A stretch of DNA of 64,000 nt from Sanyastnella coralliicola (GTDB lineage Bacteria > Bacteroidota > Bacteroidia > Flavobacteriales_D > Sanyastnellaceae). Positions 18,974-27,082 of the stretch are shown one piece after another. The stretch's first letter is position 1; every line of letters starts with the position of its first letter. A program made the translations under genes and the position numbers. The notes beneath the pieces were generated by a model. The model was not told the origin of the DNA. It saw only the letters and a program-made list of their open reading frames with translations, and made no database searches. The stretch is from the NCBI RefSeq assembly GCF_030845195.1, contig NZ_CP132543.1:1257501-1321500 (forward strand), written 5' to 3'.

Positions 18974-19250
18974 CGAACAGTCGTTGGGCGACGTGATCCA
19001 AGATATGCTCAAGGCATATCGCCTCGAAGGTAAAATGCAGGAACTCGATGTTCGAGAGGCCTGGAAGAAAGCCATGGGCGAAGGCGTCGCGTCACACACT
19101 AAAGACATCCGACTCAGAGGGAAGACACTCATTATATACATGGACAGTGGAGTCATGAAAGAGGAGTTCTCTTATGGGAAATCACGCATCATTGAGATCA
19201 TTAATGAAGCCATGGGAAGGGAGATCATCGACAAAGTGGAGATATTCTAA
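18957..19250 (+). CDS. DUF721 / DciA-like protein
   Basis: 97 residues of the DUF721 type: W-KKAMGEGVASHT near residue 35, then the GKTLIIYMDSGVMKEEF block. In bacteria without DnaC, DciA recruits the replicative helicase to DNA. The short Bacteroidota form usually follows recF, as here. The start overlaps the recF 3' end, so translation is probably coupled. Function is by family and context. Confidence 0.85.
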   Translation: MARKSNEQSLGDVIQDMLKAYRLEGKMQELDVREAWKKAMGEGVASHTKDIRLRGKTLIIYMDSGVMKEEFSYGKSRIIEIINEAMGREIIDKVEIF

Positions 19251-19372
19251 AACCACTCATAACGTCGTAGACGCAACTCACACCAAAAAATCGAATACTT
19301 CGTAAATCAATCCTTAACTTCGGGGGTAGAACTGTCATTAGTTTGTAATATTTCTGACAGCTGAACCGCGTG

Positions 19373-21343
19373 ATGAAGAAATCAAGAAGCCTACCAATCG
19401 CCGTGCTCGTTCTTGTAGCAGGCGCTCTTATCGTTTCGGGTTACCGAGACAAGAAAGTTGAAACTTTCCACTCGTACGAAGAGATTCGTGCTTTCCAGCA
19501 GATGGATGGAGAATTGACTGACCTGGAGAATGAACTATTCACTGGTTCAGGAAAGTGTGCCGGATGTCACGGACACGACATCGCTGAATTAGGAAACATC
19601 ACGGAAAGTGGATGGGATGTAAACCCGACAGATTACTGGCGTTCTTCCATCATGGCCAACTCGGCGAAAGATCCTTTCTGGAGAGCAAAAGTGACCCACG
19701 AAGTAGCCGTAAACCCAGAACATCAATTAGAACTAGAAGACAAGTGTACTTCTTGCCATGCTCCGTTGGGGCATTTCAATGCGCACTTTTTAGGTGCACA
19801 ACATTACACCTACGCTCAAATGCTCGAGGATACCGTAGCACTTGATGGTGTTTCATGTGCTGCTTGTCACCAGCAGAGTCCTGTTGGTATTGGGAATAGC
19901 TTCTCTGGAGAATTAACCTTCGTGCAAGACACGATCTACGGACCATTCGGTGGCGGTAAAGACGAAAACCCAATCGTTGGTCAACCAATGGCTAGCTTCG
20001 TTGGGTTTGAACCAGTATTTGGAGAGCACATTACCGAATCAGAAGTATGTGCTGGATGCCACACATTGATTACAGGAACAGCTGACCTTGATGGTAACGC
20101 CACAGGTCAAACGTTCGTTGAGCAGGCAACTTACCACGAATGGTTGAACAGTATCTACGCTGAGAACGGAGTGAACAACGCGGAATGTCAAGCTTGTCAC
20201 ATGCCAGAACTCGACGAGGAAGTTATCATTTCAGCGAACTACGCTTGGTTAGAACCACGCGGACCAATCGGACTTCACTACATGGTTGGAGCGAACACCT
20301 TCATGGTTGAAATGATGAAGAACAACATCGAATTCCTTGGCTTGAGTGCTACGGAAGCACAGTTCGATACGACCTTGATGAAGACATTCGAAATGCTTCA
20401 AGAGGAATCAGTTGAGCTTCTTCTAGAAGAAGGAGTGTACGCCGACGATTCTGTTTCATTCACCGTCACACTCGACAACCTGGTAGGACACAAATTCCCT
20501 TCAGGATATCCAGCACGTCGTTCGTACATCGAGTTTATTGTAAGTGATGACATGGGGAACGAGCTCTTCCACTCAGGTGAACTTCAGGCTGATTATGAAG
20601 TGTTTGGACAAGACGATACTTTCGAACCACACTACGACTTGATTACAGAGGAGGAGCAGGTTCAGATTTATGAGCAAGTGCTAGGAGATGTCAACGGTGA
20701 CGTTACCACAGTTCTTGAGCGTGCTGCAACACACTTGAAAGACAACCGTCTCGTACCGAAAGGATTTAGCTTCACACACGAAGTGTACGATACCACAGAA
20801 GTAGCTGGGTTTGCCTTGGCAGATCCTAACTTCAACTACATCGGCGGTGAAGAGGGGTCAGGTACTGACGAGGTTACCTATAAAGTAGCACTCGACGGAT
20901 ACGAGGGAGCTTTGGTCGTTTCAGCGAAACTCTGGTATCAGGCAGCCCCACCAAAATGGATGGAAGAGATGTTCTCTTTCTCAACACCAGAAATCGAGAC
21001 CTTCCAAGCACTTTACGAAGAGCAAGGAGCCGCTCCTGTGTTAGTAGATGAGCAAGAGATTACTCTGACCATCGACAACGTAGAGGAGTTCCTCGCTGAT
21101 CAAGTGACGATTTACCCAAATCCATCTACAGACGGAATTATTACGGTTGAGCTAGCTTCCGCGTTAGCGACATCAAACCCAACCTACGCAATCTACGCTT
21201 CAAACGGACAAGTAGTAGCTCAAGGCCAATTGAATGGAAATCGTTCTGTTCTTGAAATACCTGGAACTGAAGGAAGCTACTTGATCTCGATTGAATCTGG
21301 AGAGTACAGACTGACCGAGCGAATTCTTAAATTGCGCCCTTGA
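19373..21343 (+). CDS. Pentaheme c-type cytochrome with T9SS C-terminal sorting domain
   Basis: 656 residues from ATG 19373 (the GTG just before it is also in frame). Hydrophobic N-terminal signal (IAVLVLVAGALIVSG). Five CxxCH heme sites: CAGCH (about 62), CTSCH (125), CAACH (162), CAGCH (226) and CQACH (272). The middle third is a beta-rich domain (GHKFPSGYPARRSY). The last ~80 residues are a type A sorting domain (VTIYPNPSTDG, YLISIESGEYRL). A heme protein exported by T9SS would sit on the cell surface and could pass electrons there; substrate and partners are not evident. The GHKFPSGYPARR block is reminiscent of multiheme cytochromes of the cytochrome c554/nitrite reductase group, but identity is uncertain. 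Confidence 0.88.
   Translation: MKKSRSLPIAVLVLVAGALIVSGYRDKKVETFHSYEEIRAFQQMDGELTDLENELFTGSGKCAGCHGHDIAELGNITESGWDVNPTDYWRSSIMANSAKDPFWRAKVTHEVAVNPEHQLELEDKCTSCHAPLGHFNAHFLGAQHYTYAQMLEDTVALDGVSCAACHQQSPVGIGNSFSGELTFVQDTIYGPFGGGKDENPIVGQPMASFVGFEPVFGEHITESEVCAGCHTLITGTADLDGNATGQTFVEQATYHEWLNSIYAENGVNNAECQACHMPELDEEVIISANYAWLEPRGPIGLHYMVGANTFMVEMMKNNIEFLGLSATEAQFDTTLMKTFEMLQEESVELLLEEGVYADDSVSFTVTLDNLVGHKFPSGYPARRSYIEFIVSDDMGNELFHSGELQADYEVFGQDDTFEPHYDLITEEEQVQIYEQVLGDVNGDVTTVLERAATHLKDNRLVPKGFSFTHEVYDTTEVAGFALADPNFNYIGGEEGSGTDEVTYKVALDGYEGALVVSAKLWYQAAPPKWMEEMFSFSTPEIETFQALYEEQGAAPVLVDEQEITLTIDNVEEFLADQVTIYPNPSTDGIITVELASALATSNPTYAIYASNGQVVAQGQLNGNRSVLEIPGTEGSYLISIESGEYRLTERILKLRP
21157..21169 (+). 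repeat. Dispersed 13-mer, TTA variant
   Basis: TTCCGCGTTAGCG, sense in the cytochrome gene within its sorting domain, read Ser-Ala-Leu-Ala. The C-to-T change is synonymous (CTA to TTA, Leu). Confidence 0.6.
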
Positions 21344-21359
21344 TCCTCAAGGAAACAAC

Positions 21360-22241
21360 TTGAAAGTAGCCGGTTTTACCTTTATACGTAACGCAGTTAA
21401 GTACGACTATCCCGTGGTAGAAGCGATTACGTCTGTTCTACCTATTTGTGATGCGTTTTATGTCGCTGTCGGAAACTCCGATGACGAAACGCGTGCGCTT
21501 ATTGAAGGCATCGGTGATCCGCGAATCCATATCATTGATACGATCTGGGACGATTCTCTTCGAGAAGGTGGACGAGTACTAGCTGTAGAGACAGACAAGG
21601 CACTCAAGGCCATTCCGGATGAATACTACTGGAGATTCTATATCCAAGGAGATGAGGTATTCCACCACGATGGACTAGTCAAGATCAAAAAGGCGATGGA
21701 AGCCTATCAAGATGATCCAAAGGTGGAAGGCTTGCTGATGCATTACCGTCACTTCTACGGTTCCTACGATTACATCGGAGATTCAAGAAAATGGTATCGA
21801 AAAGAAGTACGTGTGATTCGAAAGGATGCAGAGATCTATTCATTCCGCGATGCTCAAGGATTCCAGAAAAAGGGGAGACCGTTGCGTGTGGCATTAGTAG
21901 ATGTGTGGATGCATCACTATGGTTGGGTGAAGCACCCAAAATTGCAGCAAGAGAAGCAGCGCAATTTCAATAAGCTCTGGCATACTGACGATTGGGTACA
22001 GAAGAACCAGAAGCCAGTAGATGAATTCGACTACGGAAACATTGATTCACTTTCTCGTTTTGAAGGAAGCCATCCAACATCGATGCAAGCCCGTATTGAC
22101 CAGATGAACTGGTCGTTCAGCTTTGACCCTACCATCAAGAACCTCACTCCAAAGAGAAAATTCCTCCATGCCATTGAAGACGTCACAGGCTGGCGCATCG
22201 GGGAATACAAGAACTTTAGAATAGTTCGTCGCTTCGCTTAA
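21360..22241 (+). CDS. Glycosyltransferase family 2-like protein
   Basis: 293 residues with a TTG start preceded by an AAGGA at a fair distance; no ATG fits as well. The N-terminal half has a GT-A-like shape: FTFIRNA at the start, YVAVGNSDDETRA near 37 and FYIQGDEVFHHDG near 85 as a QGDE equivalent of the DxD site. Members of this group are found in polysaccharide and surface glycan synthesis. It follows the cytochrome gene by 16 bases. No membrane segment. The substrate cannot be told. Confidence 0.7.
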   Translation: MKVAGFTFIRNAVKYDYPVVEAITSVLPICDAFYVAVGNSDDETRALIEGIGDPRIHIIDTIWDDSLREGGRVLAVETDKALKAIPDEYYWRFYIQGDEVFHHDGLVKIKKAMEAYQDDPKVEGLLMHYRHFYGSYDYIGDSRKWYRKEVRVIRKDAEIYSFRDAQGFQKKGRPLRVALVDVWMHHYGWVKHPKLQQEKQRNFNKLWHTDDWVQKNQKPVDEFDYGNIDSLSRFEGSHPTSMQARIDQMNWSFSFDPTIKNLTPKRKFLHAIEDVTGWRIGEYKNFRIVRRFA

Positions 22242-22374
22242 CTCCCTTCGAGAACAGTGAAAATAGGTGCAGAGAATCAAGTATAGGGCGCTGTTATTAA
22301 TCCAACGTTAAGTTGCTCAAGCGTTTTTATCCTCCGCTTTTTGGTGAATAACTTCGGGTTGTTACCACTGGATT

Positions 22375-22409
22375 CTGGTTGTTCATCCTCCTATCTTTAA
22401 TACAACCAG
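22375..22409. promoter_or_regulatory. Inverted repeat spanning a promoter-like box upstream of phoH
   Basis: CTGGTTGT (22375-22382) and ACAACCAG (22402-22409) are perfect complements flanking TATCTTTA (22392-22399), a one-mismatch -7 box. It could be an operator or a hairpin; nothing else was seen in the 244-base gap. Confidence 0.3.
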
Positions 22410-22485
22410 TGATGCTACTACGAGCTCACACCTAACTCAGGAATCGTCTCGCACCCTTAAGACGCGCTTCCGCAACATCGACTGC

Positions 22486-23823
22486 ATGGCTGAAAAAAAG
22501 CCCCGTAAAATCTTCGTGATTGACACCTCAGTCTTACTTCACGACCACAATTCGATCTTAAATTTCGAAGACAACGACGTCGCCATCCCCATCACCGTAT
22601 TAGAAGAACTCGACAACTTTAAGGTTGGTAATGACACCAAGAACTTTGAAGCACGAGAGTGTATTCGAATCATTGACCGCCTGGCAAACGAGCATACACT
22701 TCAGGAGTGGATACCTGTTGGGAATGAATCTGGCGGACGACTCAAGATCATTCTCAACGATCGTGACCGAAAGGGAACCAATGCTGAGGATGTCTTTGAT
22801 AAAAGATCAAATGACCATAAAATCTTGAACTCTGCGATGCAGATTCAGGATGAAGAAAAGGAAGCCAAAGTCTGCCTCGTTTCAAAAGACATTAACCTCC
22901 GTTTAAAGGCCAAAGCACTGAATATGCCGGCTGAGGATTACCGTACAGGTAAGGTGAATGAAACGCGCTACCTGTACTCAGGACGCTCAGTAGTCGAGAA
23001 TGTAGACAGCGAAGTCATTCGTAAACTGTACAATTCAGGTTCTTCACGGAAGATTACTTCCCTCGGAGATGATCGCAGAAACAATCATTTTTACATTTTA
23101 AAGAATTGCACTTCTTCGGCGCTTGGCTTTTTCAATGAGACGAAGAAAACGATCGAACGCGTTGATCGTGTCTACGCTTATGGGATCAAACCGAAGAACG
23201 CAGAACAAGCATTCGCGCTTCATGCGATTATGAATCCTGATGTAAGTCTTGTGACCATTTCTGGAGTGGCTGGAACAGGGAAGACCTTACTCGCACTCGC
23301 CGGATCGCTCGAACAAAAGAACCGCTTCGATCAAATCATCTTGGCTCGTCCGATTGTGCCTCTGAGCAACAAAGACATCGGTTTCCTTCCAGGAGACGCT
23401 GAAGAAAAGGTCAATCCATACATGCAGCCCTTGTGGGATAACCTCAACTACATTAAATCTCAGTTCGGAGAAAATGAAAAGAAGTACCGTGCCATTGAAG
23501 AGATGAAGTCACAAGGGCGAATCCAGATCTCACCCTTAGCATACATCCGCGGACGATCACTATCCAATGTGATCTTTATCGTAGACGAGGCGCAAAACCT
23601 GACACCTCACGAAGTGAAAACCATTATCACCCGCGCCGGTGAGAATTGTAAGATCATCCTAACCGGTGATGTACGTCAGATTGATACACCTTACCTCGAT
23701 GAACAATCAAACGGTATGTCTTACGTGATTGACAAACTAAAAGGCAAAGACCTATTCTGTCACATTACCTTGGAGAAAGGGGAACGAAGTGAGCTAGCTA
23801 ACCTAGCGAATGAGCACTTGTAG
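22486..23823 (+). CDS. phoH: PIN-PhoH fusion ATPase (PhoH2/YlaK type)
   Basis: 445 residues. An N-terminal PIN ribonuclease domain (about 1-150: VIDTSVLLHD, ITVLEELDNFK, SNDHKILN, with the acidic residues of the active site) is fused to a PhoH helicase-like ATPase (about 240-445: Walker A GVAGTGKTL, Walker B IVDEAQNLTP). PhoH2 proteins unwind and cut RNA. A leader of about 80 bases precedes it. Immediately after the stop lies a heptamer tandem repeat. Confidence 0.93.
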   Translation: MAEKKPRKIFVIDTSVLLHDHNSILNFEDNDVAIPITVLEELDNFKVGNDTKNFEARECIRIIDRLANEHTLQEWIPVGNESGGRLKIILNDRDRKGTNAEDVFDKRSNDHKILNSAMQIQDEEKEAKVCLVSKDINLRLKAKALNMPAEDYRTGKVNETRYLYSGRSVVENVDSEVIRKLYNSGSSRKITSLGDDRRNNHFYILKNCTSSALGFFNETKKTIERVDRVYAYGIKPKNAEQAFALHAIMNPDVSLVTISGVAGTGKTLLALAGSLEQKNRFDQIILARPIVPLSNKDIGFLPGDAEEKVNPYMQPLWDNLNYIKSQFGENEKKYRAIEEMKSQGRIQISPLAYIRGRSLSNVIFIVDEAQNLTPHEVKTIITRAGENCKIILTGDVRQIDTPYLDEQSNGMSYVIDKLKGKDLFCHITLEKGERSELANLANEHL

Positions 23824-23907
23824 GGTAGACGGTGGACGGTAGACGGTGGACGGTGGACGGTGGACGGTGGACGGTTGACGGTGGACGGTAGACGGTAGAC
23901 GGTAGAC
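23824..23907. repeat. Heptamer minisatellite, 12 units of GGTRGAC
   Basis: Twelve consecutive 7-base units (GGTAGAC, GGTGGAC, one GGTTGAC) begin three bases after the phoH stop and fill most of the gap before the convergent rimM. The following 35 bases repeat TCCGCG/TCCGC pieces. Not coding. Confidence 0.95.
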
Positions 23908-23945
23908 GGAACTTCCGCGTTCCGCGATCTGCGCTCCGCAACCCT

Positions 23946-24467
23946 TCAGAGATAAATGTCGATGAGACCTTCAGGGGTGTTCAGCACAATCTCTTCCTTT
24001 TCTCGATTTACTTCCACTAGGAATTGATCGGTCATAGGGAGTAGGATCTCTTTTCCGTCGCGGATCACGATGAAAAGCGGGTTGGTGCTGTGGTCCGTAA
24101 TCGCATCGATTTTGCCGACTTCTCCAAAGTTTTGGTCTACGATCGTAAAACCAATGACCTCGTGGAAATAGAATTGCTTCCCTTCAAGTTTAGGTAGAAG
24201 ATCGAGTGGGAGCCAAGCTTGCTTATTGACCAGGGCTTGCGCCGCTTCTTCTGAATCTACGCCTTCGAAGTGGACGACTGCTGAGTTTCCTTTTAGTTCG
24301 AATCTGTGGGTGAAGAACGGTACTAATTGTCCATTCATATCAAGAAAGATCCCATCGAGTCCGCGGTAAGCAGATGGGTCGTCTACGTCAAGAAACAGCT
24401 TGCACGCGCCTTTGTAGCCGTGCAGCTGAGTGATCTTACCGAGTTGAAAAAAGTTGTCCTTGTTCAT
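23946..24467 (-). CDS. rimM: Ribosome maturation factor RimM
   Basis: 173 residues. N-terminal domain LGKITQLHGYKGACKL near 8 and C-terminal PRC-barrel domain (EVIGFTIVD near 103, HSTNPLFIV, ILLPMTDQFL). RimM binds ribosomal protein S19 and helps mature the 30S head. It lies 60 bases downstream of rpsP on the same strand, the usual rpsP-rimM order, with a hairpin between them. Confidence 0.94.
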   Translation of the reverse strand: MNKDNFFQLGKITQLHGYKGACKLFLDVDDPSAYRGLDGIFLDMNGQLVPFFTHRFELKGNSAVVHFEGVDSEEAAQALVNKQAWLPLDLLPKLEGKQFYFHEVIGFTIVDQNFGEVGKIDAITDHSTNPLFIVIRDGKEILLPMTDQFLVEVNREKEEIVLNTPEGLIDIYL

Positions 24468-24474
24468 AGGAATG

Positions 24475-24502
24475 AAAAGACCGCCTCGATGGGCGGTCTT
24501 TT
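24475..24502 (-). terminator. Hairpin between rpsP and rimM
   Basis: A symmetric stem (AAAAGACCGCC with GGCGGTCTTTT) with T runs on both sides. On the minus strand it would end or attenuate rpsP transcription before rimM. Confidence 0.7.
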
Positions 24503-24527
24503 TAATTTCAATTCAAGATGAAGGAGC

Positions 24528-25277
24528 TTATTCTTCTTCTTTCTTTTCTTCTTCGCCTTCAGCAGAAGCTTCTTCCGCTGCTGGAGCTTCCTCTGCCGCT
24601 TCTGCTGCTGGAGCTTCCTCCGCAGCTTCTGCTGCTGGAGCTTCCTCCGCTGCTTCTGCCGCTGGAGCTTCCTCTGCCGCTTCTGCTGCTGGAGCTTCCT
24701 CTGCCGCTTCTGCTGCTGGAGCTTCCTCTGCTGCTTCTGCTGCTGGAGCTTCCTCTGCCGCTTCTGCTGCTGGAGCTTCCTCTGCTGCTGGAGCTTCTTC
24801 TGCTACTTCTTCAACGAGTTCAGAGTTCGCTGCTGCGATAGCTTTAGCACGTGTTTCGTTCACCTCACGTTCGCGAGATAGACGATCTGCTTCTTCTTTC
24901 GCTGCTGTGCTCTTCAAGGTATCCACCTTCGCTTGAACCTTAGCTTGCTTGTCAGCTAGCCACTGATCGTAACGCTTGTCAGCTTCTTCCTGAGAGAAAG
25001 CACCTTTCTTCACACCTTTCTGAAGGTGAGCGCGGTACATAACTCCTTTGTATGAAAGAATCGCACGAGCTGTGTCAGTAGGCTGAGCTCCGCTCTGAAG
25101 CCAGTACAAAGCACGTTCGTTTTCAAGAAGGATAGTTGCTGGGTTGGTGTTAGGATTGTAAGAACCGATACGCTCGATGTAACGTCCATCACGCTTTGCA
25201 CGTGCATCTGCTGCTACAATGTGGTAGAACGGTCTTCCTTTTTTACCGTGACGCTGAAGTCTGATCTTTACAGCCAT
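24528..25277 (-). CDS. rpsP: Ribosomal protein S16 with long Ala/Glu-repeat C-terminal tail
   Basis: 249 residues, about three times the classical S16 length. Residues 1-80 are S16 ([21 protein letters not shown], then [11 protein letters not shown]). A charged helical extension follows to about 160, common in Bacteroidota S16. Then come seven perfect copies of EEAPAAEAA plus partial copies, and an acidic end ([10 protein letters not shown]). The tail is very acidic, lacks aromatic residues and must be disordered or a single helix. Its function is unknown. A promoter-like TTG-N18-GATCTTTG lies upstream at 25342-25371. Confidence 0.95.
   Translation of the reverse strand: MAVKIRLQRHGKKGRPFYHIVAADARAKRDGRYIERIGSYNPNTNPATILLENERALYWLQSGAQPTDTARAILSYKGVMYRAHLQKGVKKGAFSQEEADKRYDQWLADKQAKVQAKVDTLKSTAAKEEADRLSREREVNETRAKAIAAANSELVEEVAEEAPAAEEAPAAEAAEEAPAAEAAEEAPAAEAAEEAPAAEAAEEAPAAEAAEEAPAAEAAEEAPAAEAAEEAPAAEEASAEGEEEKKEEE
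24583..24789 (-). repeat. 27-bp in-frame tandem repeat in the S16 tail
   Basis: Seven complete 27-base units (24583-24771) and one of 18 bases, each coding EEAPAAEAA. Units differ only at third codon positions (GCA/GCG/GCT-type changes), so the peptide is kept while the DNA drifts. Confidence 0.9.
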
Positions 25278-25341
25278 ATTAATTGTTTTATAAGGGTCCG
25301 AAACCCCGTTAATTAATGATTATGTTCCCCAAAATGGGAGT

Positions 25342-25371
25342 GCAAAGATCGTCTTTTTATTTGAAATACAA
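25342..25371 (-). promoter_or_regulatory. Promoter of rpsP
   Basis: TTG (25369-25371), 19 bases, GATCTTTG (25342-25349) on the minus strand. The -7 box has one mismatch (G for T). Confidence 0.45.
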
Positions 25372-25410
25372 GGGGGTTAGAAGATTTTCCTTCTTTCTTT
25401 CCTTTGCAGC

Positions 25411-26055
25411 ATGAAAGGCGTGATCACAAAAATAGAAGAAATCGTTCGCGAGCGATTCGCAAATGAGTCTACAGGCCATGATTGGTGGCACATTGATCGT
25501 GTTCGTAAGAATGCGTTGCGTCTCGCTAGCGCGGAATCGGCAAATCTAGAAGTGACGGAGCTGGCCGCATTGCTGCATGATATAGCCGACCACAAGTTTC
25601 ATGGAGGTGATTTATCTGTGGGACCAGCCACCGCTAAAGCCCTCCTTGAAGAGCTAGGCTGCGAGCAACATATCATTTCTCGGGTAGTCACGATTGTTTC
25701 AGAAGTTTCGTTCAAGGGAGCAGGCGTGGAGACGGCCGTCTCATCCAAGGAAGCTGCATGCGTGCAAGACGCTGATCGATTAGACGCTATTGGGGCCATC
25801 GGTGTAGCAAGAGCATTTGCCTACGGAGGAAAAAATGATCGACTTCTTTACCACCCTGATCACAAGCCCACGCTACACTATGATTTCAAATCGTACTACA
25901 ACGATAAAGGACACACTATCAACCACTTTTACGAGAAGCTGCTGTTACTGAAAGATCGCATGCAAACGGATTCAGGTAAGGCAGAAGCTGAGCGAAGGCA
26001 TCAGTTCATGCAACAGTTTCTCGAAGAGTTCTACCGAGAGTGGGAAGCTGAGTGA
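25411..26055 (+). CDS. HD domain phosphohydrolase
   Basis: 214 residues. The HD metal site is split as usual: HDWWHIDRV (His near 24-28), ALLHDIADHKF (HD near 57) and the later D in VQDADRLDAIG (near 121). The family (YpgQ/YedJ-like) hydrolyses nucleotides or similar phosphates; the substrate is unknown. Cytoplasmic. A TTCCTTTG box ends four bases before the ATG, suggesting a leaderless mRNA. Contains an exact dispersed 13-mer read Ala-Ser-Ala-Glu. Confidence 0.88.
   Translation: MKGVITKIEEIVRERFANESTGHDWWHIDRVRKNALRLASAESANLEVTELAALLHDIADHKFHGGDLSVGPATAKALLEELGCEQHIISRVVTIVSEVSFKGAGVETAVSSKEAACVQDADRLDAIGAIGVARAFAYGGKNDRLLYHPDHKPTLHYDFKSYYNDKGHTINHFYEKLLLLKDRMQTDSGKAEAERRHQFMQQFLEEFYREWEAE
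25524..25536 (-). repeat. Dispersed 13-mer TTCCGCGCTAGCG, exact
   Basis: Antisense in the HD hydrolase gene, read Leu-Ala-Ser-Ala-Glu-Ser between the two metal-binding blocks. Confidence 0.75.
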
Positions 26056-26058
26056 AAC

Positions 26059-26730
26059 TTATCCGATGTAACGTAAAAATTCCTCGCGCACTTTAGGATC
26101 CTTGAACGATCCGTGGTAATCAGAGGTCACGGTACTTGAGCTTTCGTCTTGAATACCTCGCGAGCTTACACACAAGTGCTTCGCTTCGATCACTACTGCC
26201 ACATCTTCAGTGTCTAGTGCTTCCTTCAAGTCTTCGGCAATTTGACGTGTCAAACGCTCTTGTACTTGAGGACGCTTTGCATAGTAATCAACGATACGGT
26301 TGATCTTTGAGAGTCCTACAACACGTCCGCTGCTGATGTAAGCTACGTGAGCTACACCAACGATAGGAAGGAAGTGGTGTTCGCAGGTAGAGTTGAGGTT
26401 GATGTTCTTCTCAACCAGCATCTCTCCGTATTCATATTTGTTTTCGAAAGTCTTCGGGTTCGGACGATTCGCTGGATTCAATCCTTGGAAAATCTCCTTC
26501 ACGTACATTTTGGCCACTCTATGCGGAGTCCCGCGCAGACTGTCATCAGTGAGGTCGAGTCCGAGAATATCCATGATGTCACGAAATTTCTCAGTGATCT
26601 GTGCCACTTTCTCATCGTCTGAAAGATCAAATGCATCAGCGCGCAATGGTGTGTCTAGCGACGTACCTACGTGCGCTTCGCCGATGTAATCTTCTTCTTG
26701 AGGTGTATTTGGAGTGCCTTGAACGGTCAT
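26059..26730 (-). CDS. folE: GTP cyclohydrolase I
   Basis: 223 residues. Converts GTP to dihydroneopterin triphosphate, the first step to folate and pterins. Zinc and catalytic residues are present: CEHHFLP near 113 (Cys and His), KHLCVSSRGIQ near 185 (second zinc Cys), and the GLSKINRIVDYYAKRPQVQER block. The N-terminal ~45 residues are a variable extension. It converges with the HD gene (three bases between the stops). The 190 bases between folE and the his leader hold the his promoter and nothing else recognised. Confidence 0.96.
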   Translation of the reverse strand: MTVQGTPNTPQEEDYIGEAHVGTSLDTPLRADAFDLSDDEKVAQITEKFRDIMDILGLDLTDDSLRGTPHRVAKMYVKEIFQGLNPANRPNPKTFENKYEYGEMLVEKNINLNSTCEHHFLPIVGVAHVAYISSGRVVGLSKINRIVDYYAKRPQVQERLTRQIAEDLKEALDTEDVAVVIEAKHLCVSSRGIQDESSSTVTSDYHGSFKDPKVREEFLRYIG

Positions 26731-26870
26731 AAATTCAATGTTGTAACATTCATCTAACCTGAACTATACAATTAAAGTTCATTTTTCCATAGCTGAGGCT
26801 AAACAACGAATGTTAAAGTAACAAAGTAGCAGGGTTCAGCAACTTTTTTTCGATTCGAGCGAACTTTTTG

Positions 26871-26902
26871 TTGACTCATGTGTCTTTCCGGGTATACTTT
26901 TG
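26871..26902 (+). promoter_or_regulatory. Promoter of the his operon
   Basis: TTG (26871-26873), 21 bases, TACTTTTG (26895-26902): matches the Bacteroidetes -33/-7 consensus. Transcription should begin near 26907, about 14 bases before the leader peptide. Confidence 0.7.
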
Positions 26903-26920
26903 CACCTCAAACGCAACAAA

Positions 26921-26983
26921 ATGAATCAAGCGCAACTACATCATCTTCATTTCCATACTTGCCCTCAGGCGAGCAGGAAGTGA
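26921..26983 (+). CDS. hisL: his operon leader peptide
   Basis: 20-codon ORF, MNQAQLHHLHFHTCPQASRK, with four His codons among six consecutive codons (26939-26956). It lies between a good promoter and a strong terminator in front of hisG. Histidyl-tRNA shortage should stall the ribosome at these codons and favour read-through, as in classical attenuation. No convincing long antiterminator stem was found by eye; a five-base pairing of CTCAG (26964-26968) with CTGAG (27016-27020) inside the terminator arm is one candidate. Confidence 0.85.
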   Translation: MNQAQLHHLHFHTCPQASRK

Positions 26984-27008
26984 TATGTAGTCGCACAAAA
27001 TAATCCTG

Positions 27009-27039
27009 AACCCGTCTGAGTGAATCAGACGGGTTTTTT
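27009..27039 (+). terminator. Attenuator terminator of the his operon
   Basis: Eleven-pair stem AACCCGTCTGA/TCAGACGGGTT with loop GTGAA and a following T run (to 27039), 26 bases after the leader stop and 44 bases before hisG. Confidence 0.88.
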
Positions 27040-27082
27040 GTTGCCGCTTGGATTTGCTCAGACACATTTTTTAGAACTGAGC

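Noticed and set aside
23824-23942. Possible CRISPR array
   Set aside because: Units are seven bases, contiguous and without spacers; no cas gene nearby.
24454-24936. Plus-strand ORFs rich in Ala/Ser or Leu/Pro opposite the S16 tail
   Set aside because: They are mirror images of the 27-base repeat of rpsP; no start signal or protein-like composition.
26731-26870. tRNA-like GGTTCAGC sequence before the his promoter
   Set aside because: No cloverleaf arms around it.
27020-27082. Longer hisG from GTG 27020
   Set aside because: The start would lie in the attenuator loop, and HisG family proteins begin at LKLAIQKKGR.
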